DNA of 64,000 nt from Micromonospora zingiberis (lineage in GTDB: Bacteria; Actinomycetota; Actinomycetes; Mycobacteriales; Micromonosporaceae), in the NCBI RefSeq assembly GCF_004331455.1, contig NZ_SJJR01000008.1:211110-275109 (forward strand), in the 5' to 3' direction. The position numbers were made by a program, and so were the translations under genes. Under the pieces are notes generated by a model that saw only the letters and a list, made by a program, of their open reading frames with translations, made no database searches and was not told the origin of the DNA. Of the stretch, positions 1-7,701 are shown piece after piece (position 1 is the stretch's first letter; each line of letters begins with the position of its first letter).

Positions 1-1693
1 GGACCGCGTCCTGCCGGCGCAACTCGTCCAGCACGAAGTCCGGTAGCCGTCCGGCGATGTCGACCCCGGTGGTCGACCCCGCCGGGGCAGACACGGTGCG
101 CAGCAGCAGCGGCACCGGCTCCGACACCCGGACACCCCGGCGCAGCAACCCCTGCCGCAGCGCGGCCACCGCCGAGGCATCGCGGGCGGCGGCGGCCACC
201 AGAGCCTCCAGGTCCGTCAGGTCCGTCCGGCCCTGGGCGGTCCCGTCGACCGGCAACAACAGGTAACCCGTCGTCCAGCTCAACGCCCACCGCGCCTGGC
301 CGGCACCGGCCAGCGCCTGGCCCACCAGTGCGAACACCGCCTCGGCGAGCTGCTCGCGGGGCTCCGGTGCGTCGGTCAGCCGGCGAGCCAGTTCGTCCTG
401 CCGGCCCTTGGCCAACAGGTCCAGGACCGTACCGAGGGTGGGCCGCGCCGACATCCCGACACTGCGCGCGGCCGCGAGCAGTTGGCTCGCCAGTTCGACC
501 GCGAACGCCTCGGCGGCCACGTCGACCCAGGTGTCCGTGGGCAACTCGGTGGGCCGGCTGCGGGCCAGCGCGTACATCTTCTGCTGGACGCGCAGTACCG
601 GCGCCCGGTCGACCGGCAGCGGTGGCTGCTCCGCCGGGGTGGGCCGACCTGCCGGTTGCGCCTCGATCGAGGCGAGGCGCCGCGCCAGCGGCGGATGGGA
701 GTCCAACCAGGACCGGTTGGCCTCGACCGGGTGCCGCCGCAACTCCGCCAGCCGCCGCTGGACCGGCGGGTCGTCCACCATCGTCGCGAACGCCCCGAAC
801 AGGTCCGCCGGCACGAAACCCAACCGCTGTACCGGCTGGACGAACATGGTCAGGTAGCCGCTCCACGCCTGCCCGAGCGCGTGGACTCCGCGCAGCGCCG
901 CGGCGGTCGCGGCCGGGCCGACCACCTCCGCCGCGCGGGCGTCGGCCTCCAACTCCTGCCGCCGGCGCACGGCGAGTGACACCCACAGGAACACCTTGGC
1001 GTACGCGCCGAACACCAACTGGTAGAACCACGGGTACCCGGAGACGCCCTGCCGCGTCAGCGCGGTCATCCGCAACCGGAACAGCGCCGACTCCAACGAT
1101 GCCGCGCCCCGGTAGACGACCGCGCCGAACCGGGTGTGCCGTCCGGCGTAGTGGCCGAACTCGTGGCAGAGCACCGCCCGCAGGTGCGTCGGTGTCAACT
1201 GGGCCAGCAGCGGCACGCCGAGATACAGGGTCCGTGGGCCGACAGCGAAGCCGAGCATCCGGGCTTCCTCCGACACCGCCGCGTTGACCTCCGGGGTGAG
1301 GAAGATCCGTGTCGGTGGCCGGGTGTCCAACTCGCGGGCCAACTCCTCGACCAGCCGCCACAGCTCGGGAGCGTGCTTGCGGGGCAGGAACACCGCAGCG
1401 GGCGGCGGCTGCGCCACCCGGCTGACCGTGGTGACGCCGTAGACCAGCGCGAAGGCCGCCGCGATGCTGCCACCGACCACCAGCGGCCAGACGCCGCTGT
1501 TGGCCGGCCTGGTGAACGCACCCCAGAGCACCAGCGCGACGAGCAGGGCGTTCACGGTGACCAGGACGACCGCCAGCAGGTACACCCCGGCGAGCAGTCC
1601 GACCGCGAGCAGCCCGCGCAGCCAGCCGAGTACCGCACTCGCCGCGCGTACCGGCCGACGGCGGGGCCGGGGTACGGCCGTGCCGGTGCTCAC
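1..1693 (-). CDS. M48 family zinc metallopeptidase (C-terminus off window)
   Basis: Membrane-bound zinc endopeptidase of the M48 (HtpX/Ste24-like) family, likely involved in membrane protein quality control. The zinc motif HEFGH is visible at residues 177-181 (around 1154-1168), followed by a downstream ELEAD segment that would supply the third ligand. Two hydrophobic segments lie in the first about 85 residues, before the catalytic part. The GTG start at 1693 overlaps the TGA stop of the upstream sigma factor gene as GTGA, so the two are translationally coupled. A long C-terminal region of more than 250 residues has no motif I recognise. The reading frame is still open at base 1, so the gene is 3'-truncated by the window edge. 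The family call is firm; the substrate is unknown. Confidence 0.88.
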   Translation of the reverse strand, partial: MSTGTAVPRPRRRPVRAASAVLGWLRGLLAVGLLAGVYLLAVVLVTVNALLVALVLWGAFTRPANSGVWPLVVGGSIAAAFALVYGVTTVSRVAQPPPAAVFLPRKHAPELWRLVEELARELDTRPPTRIFLTPEVNAAVSEEARMLGFAVGPRTLYLGVPLLAQLTPTHLRAVLCHEFGHYAGRHTRFGAVVYRGAASLESALFRLRMTALTRQGVSGYPWFYQLVFGAYAKVFLWVSLAVRRRQELEADARAAEVVGPAATAAALRGVHALGQAWSGYLTMFVQPVQRLGFVPADLFGAFATMVDDPPVQRRLAELRRHPVEANRSWLDSHPPLARRLASIEAQPAGRPTPAEQPPLPVDRAPVLRVQQKMYALARSRPTELPTDTWVDVAAEAFAVELASQLLAAARSVGMSARPTLGTVLDLLAKGRQDELARRLTDAPEPREQLAEAVFALVGQALAGAGQARWALSWTTGYLLLPVDGTAQGRTDLTDLEALVAAAARDASAVAALRQGLLRRGVRVSEPVPLLLRTVSAPAGSTTGVDIAGRLPDFVLDELRRQDAV

Positions 1694-2397
1694 CGGCCCT
1701 CCCGGAGCCGTTCGGCCAGCTCCGTCCGGGCCCGCTCGACCAGCTGTGGATCGGCCTCGACGGCGGCCCGCAGCCAGGACTGCGTGTCCAACAGCACCCC
1801 GACCAGGGGGTCCTGACCGGTGCCGAGCCGAGGTGCGCCGAACCGGCCCAGCCACCCCGTGCCCATCCCGGCCACCAACGGCTCACGCCCGGTCGCCTCG
1901 TCGGCCGCCATTCCCAGCGCCTCCCTCAACGTCTGCCGAGCCTTGGCCACGTTGGCGGCCACCCCGCCGCGGGTCATCCCCAGGGCGGCGGCGATCTCCT
2001 GCTGCGACCAGCCCTCCAGACAGAACAGGGCCAGCGTGATCCGCTGCCGGGGTGGCAGCGTGGCGAGCAGGCGCAGTACCTCCCGTGCCTCCGCGGTCTG
2101 TTCCGGGCTGGCCTGTGCCGGCACGGGCAACTGGAGCAGCCGCTCCTGACCGGTCTTGCGCTTGCGGTACACCTTCCACAGGCGTTGCACCATCACCCGC
2201 CGGATCCACGCCTCCGGTACGTCGTACGCGGCGATCCGGTCCCACACCCGGTACGCCTCGACGAACGCCTCCTGTGTCGCGTCCTCGGCGTCGGCCCGGT
2301 CGCCGCACAGCATGATCGCCTGGGTCAGCACCGCCGGGTAGGCGTACGCGAAGAACTCGGCGAAGTCGGGGCGGGGCCCGACCGACCCGGCGGTCAC
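1690..2397 (-). CDS. ECF-type RNA polymerase sigma factor
   Basis: Sigma-70 family regulator of 235 residues. Region 2 (residues about 12-80) contains the DAEDATQEAFVEAY stretch typical of sigma2, and region 4 (about 105-165) has the helix-turn-helix around GWSQQEIAAALGMTRGGVAANVAKAR. A C-terminal extension of about 70 residues beyond sigma4 has no recognised domain and could be a sensory or membrane-partner segment. The GTG start at 2397 overlaps the upstream small membrane protein stop (GTGA), and its own stop overlaps the M48 peptidase start. The three genes therefore form one tight operon. No classical anti-sigma gene is visible; the small membrane protein or the peptidase could fill that role, which is inference. 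Confidence 0.85.
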   Translation of the reverse strand: MTAGSVGPRPDFAEFFAYAYPAVLTQAIMLCGDRADAEDATQEAFVEAYRVWDRIAAYDVPEAWIRRVMVQRLWKVYRKRKTGQERLLQLPVPAQASPEQTAEAREVLRLLATLPPRQRITLALFCLEGWSQQEIAAALGMTRGGVAANVAKARQTLREALGMAADEATGREPLVAGMGTGWLGRFGAPRLGTGQDPLVGVLLDTQSWLRAAVEADPQLVERARTELAERLREGR

Positions 2398-2621
2398 CGA
2401 GCCACCTCCACCGACGGCAGAACCGGTGCCGACCGTACGGTCACCCGCGTCCCGTCCGGCGCGGCGGCCTCCACCACCGCGCCCGGACCGGCGGCCCGGA
2501 CCAGGAACGCGATGGCCTGCGCCCGGGTCCGGATCCGGGCCGGTCCGGTGTAGAGGGACACCAGCGCGTACGCCAACCGGGCGCCCGTCACCACGATCAC
2601 CAACACGACCGCGTCAACCAT
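2394..2621 (-). CDS. small single-pass membrane protein, unknown function
   Basis: A 75-residue protein beginning MVDAVVLVIVV with one N-terminal hydrophobic helix (residues about 2-20) and a cytoplasmic tail of about 50 residues. I chose the ATG at 2621 because a GGAGGAAGGA ribosome-binding site lies 8 nt upstream. An in-frame ATG 36 nt further up (2657) has no such site. The stop overlaps the sigma factor start by 4 nt. No family recognised; the position first in the sigma factor/peptidase operon suggests a role in signalling through that sigma factor. Confidence 0.6.
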   Translation of the reverse strand: MVDAVVLVIVVTGARLAYALVSLYTGPARIRTRAQAIAFLVRAAGPGAVVEAAAPDGTRVTVRSAPVLPSVEVAR

Positions 2622-2773
2622 GTGCCGCGTCCTTCCTCCAGGTGCTGACTCCGACATCCGAATACAGCCAGCAGAGCCCGGAAGGTTTACTCGGGCGGTT
2701 GACTCGATTATGTCGGCCCGGCACCGGCCGCCGCCCGCTCGCGTCGGCCAGCCGACGCAGGGTGCTCAGCGGG

Positions 2774-2794
2774 CGGGTCGACGACCTCGACCCG
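2774..2794. terminator. possible hairpin downstream of GH64 gene
   Basis: Perfect 8-bp inverted repeat CGGGTCGA / TCGACCCG with a 5-nt loop, lying 100 nt past the GH64 stop on its strand. There is no U-tract. It sits in the 275-nt gene-free gap 2622-2896, which otherwise shows no convincing coding sequence. Confidence 0.35.
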
Positions 2795-2896
2795 GGAGCG
2801 AATGGCCTGCGCGCGGCGGGGCCACTCGATCCCGGATCGGGCGTGGTCATCGAGGGGGCGGTGGCTCGGTCCCGGTGGGTCGTGCGGTGGTCGGGA

Positions 2897-4084
2897 TCAG
2901 AACTGGCTCAGGATCAGGCCGGCGGAGCGGGGGTCGCCGTCGTGGACCAGCGACTCGAAGGCACCGACGTCGTCGAAGGCGAAGGCGTACGCCTTTCCGT
3001 CGCGCATGTTGGCGTGGATGATCCGGGCGTAGTGGTTGGTCGGGCTGTTGCGGTAGAACTCGGCGGCGTTGGTGCTGGGCTGGGTGTGGACGGTGCCCAG
3101 GGTGCCCCGGTTCAGCGCGGCGCAGAGCGTACGGGAGATCGGCCCGACCACCTGGTCGTTGGGGGCGGGCAGGTCGCCGTCACAGCCCCACACGCTCGCC
3201 GACGATGGCCGGTTGAACGACGCGACGACCTGACCCGCACCGTTGGTGAAGGTCATCACCGTGCCGGAGGTCCGCCCGTAGTAGCGGATGTCCGGCCGGT
3301 CACCGAACGGCACCACGGTCAGCGTCCGGGCGGCGTACGCGCTCCACGCCGAGGCGATGTACGGGTCCAGGTAGGTCGGGCTGAACAGGCCGGCTCCGGC
3401 GGCCTTGCCCGGCGCCAGCACCCGCAGCACCGTACCGTCGCCCCGGGTGTGGATGGTGTTGGCCCAGCCGGCCTGCGAGCGGATGCCGCTGATGATGGCG
3501 TTGCGGCCGCCGGAGACGACGTCGCCGGTGCGCTTGGTGACGCCGTTGGCGCCGGTCACGGTGACCGCGTGCGGCACCGCGAACATGTCCACCTGGGAGC
3601 TGTTGAGCCACAGGCCGGCGTCGTTGTAGGTGAACTCGCTCCAGTCGAAGAGGATGTCGCGGTTGGGGTCACCGGCGGCCCACGGAGCCGGCTGGACCAG
3701 GCCGGTCGGGGTGAGGAAGAACTTCAGCTTCTCGCCGAGGGAGAAGTAGACGCGGCCGGAGAAGCCGCGCGGGAAGCGGATGGTCGCGGACGCGCCGGTG
3801 GCCGGCCCTGGGATCGACACGTCTGGTGCGGGCGACGGCGGGATCTGGCCGCCGGACCACGGGACGAACGTGCCGGCCTGGTTGACGTAGCCGAGCCGGC
3901 CGGAGGAGAGCTGCACCCCGATGACGTACAGGTGGACGGCTCCGGCGCGGCCGGTGTTGTTGGTGACCGTGACGGGCAGCAGGGTCGGGCCGACGGCCGG
4001 TGCGGGGCTGGCGGCGGCGAGGCTGGTCGGTACGGCGGCGATCAGAGCGGCGGCGACCGCCAACAGTCTGCGTCGGACAAGCAC
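2897..4084 (-). CDS. secreted GH64 beta-1,3-glucanase
   Basis: Predicted extracellular endo-beta-1,3-glucanase of glycoside hydrolase family 64, the family of actinobacterial laminaripentaose-producing enzymes with a thaumatin-like fold. A Sec signal peptide (MLVRRRLLAVAAALIAAVPTSLAAASPA) precedes a single catalytic domain running to the C-terminus. Recognisable family stretches are the N-terminal beta-sandwich with LPVTVTNNTG, then GRVYFSLGEKLKFF, FDWSEFTYNDAGLWLNSSQVD and the C-terminal YARIIHANMRDGKAYAFAFDDV. No separate carbohydrate-binding module is present, unlike many Streptomyces homologues. The GTG start at 4084 is preceded by GGAGGAGTTACC. The palindrome GAGAGCGCTCTC lies 35 nt upstream and suggests sugar-responsive repression. 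The likely substrate is fungal or algal cell-wall glucan. Confidence 0.87.
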   Translation of the reverse strand: MLVRRRLLAVAAALIAAVPTSLAAASPAPAVGPTLLPVTVTNNTGRAGAVHLYVIGVQLSSGRLGYVNQAGTFVPWSGGQIPPSPAPDVSIPGPATGASATIRFPRGFSGRVYFSLGEKLKFFLTPTGLVQPAPWAAGDPNRDILFDWSEFTYNDAGLWLNSSQVDMFAVPHAVTVTGANGVTKRTGDVVSGGRNAIISGIRSQAGWANTIHTRGDGTVLRVLAPGKAAGAGLFSPTYLDPYIASAWSAYAARTLTVVPFGDRPDIRYYGRTSGTVMTFTNGAGQVVASFNRPSSASVWGCDGDLPAPNDQVVGPISRTLCAALNRGTLGTVHTQPSTNAAEFYRNSPTNHYARIIHANMRDGKAYAFAFDDVGAFESLVHDGDPRSAGLILSQF

Positions 4085-4118
4085 GGTAACTCCTCCGGTC
4101 GGTGGTGACGCGGTGCGG

Positions 4119-4130
4119 GAGAGCGCTCTC
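4119..4130. promoter_or_regulatory. palindromic operator GAGAGCGCTCTC upstream of GH64
   Basis: Perfect 12-bp palindrome with an AGCGCT centre, 35 nt before the GH64 GTG start. Its layout resembles LacI-family (CebR-like) operators that control polysaccharide hydrolases in actinobacteria. The cognate regulator is not identifiable here. Confidence 0.55.
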
Positions 4131-4244
4131 TCAGGTTCCGACTGTTAACGACATTTGTCAATATGTACGATCCATAGTGGAGCCACCGCCCGATCCGGCA
4201 TCGACTAAGCTGCGCGAGTCCGAACCACTTGGCGAAGCGGAGAC

Positions 4245-5078
4245 ATGGTGATCCACGGGGACAGCGACACGAAGGTGCCCAGCTTGCCGCCCTCGGGTGT
4301 GGACGATTCGGTGCCGCACTCCGCGCGGGTCTACGACTGGTGGCTCGGCGGCAAGGACAACTTCGCCGTCGACCGGGCGATGGGTCAGGCGTTGATCCAG
4401 GCCATCCCCACCCTCAAGACGATGGCTGCGGAGAACCGGGCCTTCGTGCACCGGGTGGCCCGGTACCTGGTCGCCGAGGCCGGGGTGCGTCAGTTCCTCG
4501 ACATCGGCACCGGCATCCCCACCCAGCCGAACCTGCACGAGGTCGCCCAGGAGTTGGCGCCGGAGGCCCGGGTGGTCTACGTCGACAACGACCCCATCGT
4601 GCTCGCCCACGCCCGAGCCCTCATGGTCAGCACCGAGCAGGGGCGTAGCGAGTACATCCACGCCGACCTGCGGGCTCCCGAGACGATCCTGCGTGACGCC
4701 CGACTGGTCGACACGCTCGACCTGAGCCAGCCGGTCGCACTCACCCTGATCGCGGTGCTGATGTTGCTGCGCGACCAGGACGACCCGATCGGCAAGGTGC
4801 GGGCGCTCATGGACGCGCTGCCCTCCGGCAGCTACCTGGCGATCACCCATCCCACCCAGGACTTCAACCCCGTCCAGATGCAGGCCGCGGTCGCGGCGGC
4901 GACGCAGGGCAACATGACTCTCGTGCCGCGTACCCGCGCCGAGGTGGAAGAGTTCTTCGCCGGCTGGGAGCTGGTCGAGCCCGGTGTGGTGCCGGTGCTG
5001 GCCTGGCGACCCGACGGTGCGGCGCCGGCCGACCCGGAGGCGGCGTACTACTGGTCCGGGCTGGCCCGCAAGCCCTGA
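4245..5078 (+). CDS. SAM-dependent methyltransferase (PF04672 type)
   Basis: A 277-residue protein of the actinobacterial S-adenosyl methyltransferase family once called DUF574. The N-terminal signature HSARVYDWWLGGKDNFAVDR is followed by the SAM-binding motif FLDIGTGIPTQPNLHEVAQ and then VVYVDNDPIVLAHARAL, where the acidic residue should contact the SAM ribose. The substrate is unknown for essentially the whole family, which is strongly expanded in Streptomyces-like genomes. A paralogue lies at 36959-37756. The 3' end overlaps the convergent gene at 5048-5383 by 31 nt. The gene is divergent from GH64. Confidence 0.85.
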   Translation: MVIHGDSDTKVPSLPPSGVDDSVPHSARVYDWWLGGKDNFAVDRAMGQALIQAIPTLKTMAAENRAFVHRVARYLVAEAGVRQFLDIGTGIPTQPNLHEVAQELAPEARVVYVDNDPIVLAHARALMVSTEQGRSEYIHADLRAPETILRDARLVDTLDLSQPVALTLIAVLMLLRDQDDPIGKVRALMDALPSGSYLAITHPTQDFNPVQMQAAVAAATQGNMTLVPRTRAEVEEFFAGWELVEPGVVPVLAWRPDGAAPADPEAAYYWSGLARKP

Positions 5079-5383
5079 TTCCCGGACCGGCCGCGCCGGC
5101 CGAGGAGCAGGAAGCCGGCCACGCCGGCCAGTAGACCGCCACCGGCGGCGACGCCGATCCGGTTGCCGTCGAGGCCGATCCAGTGTGCGCGGGCGAACGT
5201 CACCAGGCCCGGTTCCACCTCGACGGCGCGCTCGGACTCGGCCACCGCCTGGGCGAGCAACTCGTCGTAGCCGAGCCCCGTCTCGGCTGCGGCCTGCTCG
5301 ATGGCCGCCCGCATCTCGCTGACGCTCGTGCCCGGATTGCGCAGCACCAGGCGCTCCAGCGGGGAGGTGGTGTCGGCCAGCAC
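5048..5383 (-). CDS. small tail-anchored membrane protein, unknown
   Basis: A 111-residue protein with a predicted helical N-terminal half (SPLERLVLRNPGTSVSEMRAAIEQAAAETG) and one hydrophobic segment near the C-terminus (about residues 76-95, GVAAGGGLLAGVAGFLLLG) followed by basic residues. The GTG start at 5383 has AAGAGGG 5 nt upstream. Its 3' end overlaps the convergent methyltransferase by 31 nt. No family recognised. Confidence 0.5.
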   Translation of the reverse strand: MLADTTSPLERLVLRNPGTSVSEMRAAIEQAAAETGLGYDELLAQAVAESERAVEVEPGLVTFARAHWIGLDGNRIGVAAGGGLLAGVAGFLLLGRRGRSGNQGLRASPDQ

Positions 5384-5470
5384 AATAACCCTCTTATCCT
5401 ATGGGAAATGTATGTGACGCCGGTCACATGCCTCCTGACTGGGTCGGCCCGGACCGCTACCTTCGAGGGC

Positions 5471-5542
5471 ATGAATCGGAGCACTCGCCTGATCCGGCGC
5501 CGCTTCGTCGACTTCCTCCGGGTGGCCAGCGGCACCTGTTGA
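5471..5542 (+). CDS. Cys-terminated leader peptide of sulfur operon
   Basis: A 23-residue open reading frame starting MNRSTRLI, with a central RRRFVDF motif and the ending ASGTC just before the stop. Actinobacterial leader peptides of this shape (basic RR-(R/H)-x-VD core, cysteine at the end) lie upstream of sulfate, sulfonate and cysteine genes. Stalling at the terminal Cys codon is thought to couple cysteinyl-tRNA supply to downstream expression. Here the next gene, 279 nt away, starts a sulfonate importer operon, which fits exactly. The ATG at 5471 has GAGGG only 2 nt upstream, so translation may be weak or leaderless. Confidence 0.72.
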   Translation: MNRSTRLIRRRFVDFLRVASGTC

Positions 5543-5821
5543 GTCGGGCGGCGCGACCAGCCCTGGCCCATCGAACATCCGCGCCGCCGCGGTTCGCGGC
5601 GTGCGTACCCCTCCCACCGGCCGCCCGGTCGCCAGCGGCGACCGGCCCGTGCGTGTCGACGACGACACCCGCCCCCGGCCCGACCTGACCGGCCTCGTGT
5701 CGACGACGACACCTGCCCGGCCACGCCCGACCCCTCCCGCGCATCCGCCCCGACGCGTCACCTCGCGTCAGCGGCCGCAGTCGGCGTACCCCTTGCTGCC
5801 CGCACGACCAGGAGACCTTCC
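5543..5821 (+). promoter_or_regulatory. hairpin-rich attenuator leader of sulfonate operon
   Basis: 279-nt untranslated stretch between the leader peptide and the substrate-binding protein. It contains a CGCCGC/GCGGCG hairpin near 5583-5600 and two identical GTGTCGACGACGACAC hairpins at 5653-5668 and 5697-5712. No standard SAM riboswitch core was recognised. The arrangement is consistent with transcription or translation attenuation controlled by the leader peptide; the mechanism is inferred. Confidence 0.5.
5653..5712 (+). repeat. two identical 16-nt hairpins, 44 nt apart
   Basis: GTGTCGACGACGACAC occurs at 5653-5668 and again at 5697-5712. Each copy folds as GTGTCG-ACGA-CGACAC. The flanks differ, so this is a repeated structural element within the leader and not a larger duplication. 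Confidence 0.8.
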
Positions 5822-6850
5822 GTGCCCAGAACGAGAACCTCGACCACCCTGCTCGCCCTGGCCCTCACCGTCGTCACCGCTGCCGCCGGTTGCGGCCGCA
5901 GCGCCGCCACCGCCTCCGGACAGCAGGTCACCGAGCTGCGCTACCAGGGCAGCGTCGGAGCGGTCACCCTGCCCGAACTCGCCGAGGACCTCGGCTATCT
6001 CGACGGCGTCAAGCTCAAGTGGATCGGCAACACGATCAGCGGTCCACAGGACATCCAGGCCGCCACCACCGGTGACACCGAGTTCGGCGGCGCCTTCAAC
6101 GGGGCGATCGTCAAACTCGCCGCCGCCAACGCCCCGATCACCGCCGTCATCGGCTACTACGGCTCCAACGAGGTGACCTACCAGGGCTTCTACGTCCTGG
6201 AGGACAGCCCGATCCGTACTGCCCGGGACCTCATCGGCAAGCGGATCGGGGTGAACACCCTCGGCGCGCACGCCGAAGCGGTGGTCAAGACCTACCTGGC
6301 TCGCAACGGCCTCAACGACGACGAGATCAAGCAGGTCGAACTGGTCGTGGTGCCGCCGGTCAACACCGAGCAGGGCCTGCGCCAGCGGCAGATCGACGTC
6401 GCGGGGCTCGGCGGGACGCTGCGCGACCGGGCCCTCGAACGCGGCGGCGTGCGGCCGATCTTCACCGACCACGAACTACTCGGCACCTTCACCGCCGGCA
6501 GCTACGTCTTCCGGGACGACTTCATCAAGGCCAACCCGGACACCGTCCGGACGTTCGTCTCCGGCGTCGCCAAGGCCATCGAGTGGTCCCGCAGCCAGCC
6601 CCGCGAAGAGGTCATCGCCCGCTTCGAGGACATCCTGCGCAAGCGGGCCCGCAACGAGGACAACAGCCAGCTCCAGTTCTGGAGGAGCTACGGGGTGGCC
6701 GGCAGCGGCGGTGTGATCGCCGACAGCGAGTTCGCCACCTGGGTCGACTGGCTCAGCCGCGAGGGCGAACTGCGCGGCAAGAAGGTCAGCTCCGCCGACA
6801 TCTACAGCAACGAGTTCAACCCGTACCGAGCGGGGGGCGAGCTGTCGTGA
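5822..6850 (+). CDS. sulfonate/nitrate-type ABC substrate-binding lipoprotein
   Basis: Extracellular solute-binding protein of the SsuA/TauA/NrtA class, 342 residues. The signal peptide ends in a lipobox (TAAAGC, Cys 24), so the protein is membrane-anchored. The mature part has the NMT1/THI5-like fold, visible in LPELAEDLGYLDGVKLKW, then GAFNGAIVKLAAANAPITAVIGYY, and RDLIGKRIGVNTLGAHAEAVVKTYL. The GTG start at 5822 follows AGGAG by 7 nt. It overlaps the ATPase gene by 4 nt. Downstream genes encode reductive and oxidative desulfonation enzymes, so an organosulfonate or a related organosulfur compound is more likely than nitrate. Confidence 0.85.
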   Translation: MPRTRTSTTLLALALTVVTAAAGCGRSAATASGQQVTELRYQGSVGAVTLPELAEDLGYLDGVKLKWIGNTISGPQDIQAATTGDTEFGGAFNGAIVKLAAANAPITAVIGYYGSNEVTYQGFYVLEDSPIRTARDLIGKRIGVNTLGAHAEAVVKTYLARNGLNDDEIKQVELVVVPPVNTEQGLRQRQIDVAGLGGTLRDRALERGGVRPIFTDHELLGTFTAGSYVFRDDFIKANPDTVRTFVSGVAKAIEWSRSQPREEVIARFEDILRKRARNEDNSQLQFWRSYGVAGSGGVIADSEFATWVDWLSREGELRGKKVSSADIYSNEFNPYRAGGELS

Positions 6851-7701
6851 CCAGCATCGACTCCGCCGGCCGGGACCGCACCGAACCGCCGAAGATCCGC
6901 TTCGACGGCATCGGCAAGGTCTTCCACGGCCGGGGCCGCAGCGTCACCGCACTACAGGACATCAACCTCGACGTCGCCGCCGGGGAGTTCCTCGTCCTCG
7001 TCGGGCCCAGCGGATGCGGCAAGTCCACCCTGCTCGACCTGCTCGGTGGGCTGGCCGCACCGACCAGCGGCCGGATCCTGGTCGACGGGGTGCCGATCAC
7101 CGGTCCCGGCCTCGACCGAGGCGTGGTCTTCCAGCAGTACGCGCTGCTGCCCTGGCGCACCGCCCAGGGCAACGTCGAGTTCGGGCTGGAGGCCAAGGGC
7201 GTGCCCCGTCGGGAGCGTGCCGATCGGGCCCGCGAGTACCTGCACCTGGTGGGCCTGTCCGGCTTCCACGACCGCTACCCGCACGAGCTGTCCGGCGGGA
7301 TGAAACAGCGGGTGGCCATCGCCCGCAGTCTCGCCTTCGACCCGGACATCCTGCTGATGGACGAGCCTTTCGCGGCCCTGGACGCGCAGACCCGCGACGG
7401 TCTCCAGGACGAACTGCTGCGCATCTGGCAGCAGACCGGCAAGACCATCGTCTTCATCACCCACGGCATCGAGGAGGCGGTCTACCTCGGTCAGCGGGTC
7501 GCCGTGCTCACCTCCCGCCCCGGCCGTCTCAAGGAGATCGTCGAGATCCCCATCGCCGGCCGTACCGACACCGAGGACCTGCGCTCCGACCCGGAGTTCA
7601 CCCGCTACCGGCACCAGATCTGGAGTCTGCTGCGCGACGAGGTCAGCCGCGCCCAGGACCAGGAGTTGGCCCGCAACCGTCAGGAGGCGAGCGTTGTCTA
7701 G
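6847..7701 (+). CDS. ssuB: sulfonate-type ABC transporter ATPase
   Basis: Cytoplasmic ATPase of the SsuB/TauB/NrtD family, 284 residues. Walker A is GPSGCGKS (residues 53-60); the signature is LSGGMKQRVAIARSL, Walker B is ILLMDEPFAALD, and the switch histidine is in FITHGIEEA. The GTG start at 6847 overlaps the stop of the binding protein (GTGA), which rules out the longer open frame that begins inside the upstream gene. It energises import by the permease encoded at 7694. The symbol reflects family and context; the transported substrate is not proven. Confidence 0.86.
   Translation: MTSIDSAGRDRTEPPKIRFDGIGKVFHGRGRSVTALQDINLDVAAGEFLVLVGPSGCGKSTLLDLLGGLAAPTSGRILVDGVPITGPGLDRGVVFQQYALLPWRTAQGNVEFGLEAKGVPRRERADRAREYLHLVGLSGFHDRYPHELSGGMKQRVAIARSLAFDPDILLMDEPFAALDAQTRDGLQDELLRIWQQTGKTIVFITHGIEEAVYLGQRVAVLTSRPGRLKEIVEIPIAGRTDTEDLRSDPEFTRYRHQIWSLLRDEVSRAQDQELARNRQEASVV

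Noticed and set aside
2614..2850. Small minus-strand open frame in the gap before the GH64 gene end
   Set aside because: Pro/Ser/Arg-rich with no ribosome site and overlapping the small membrane protein's upstream signals; not supported as a gene.
5543..5821. SAM riboswitch upstream of the sulfonate operon
   Set aside because: The conserved core and kink-turn sequences of known SAM riboswitches were not recognisable; leader-peptide attenuation explains the region better.
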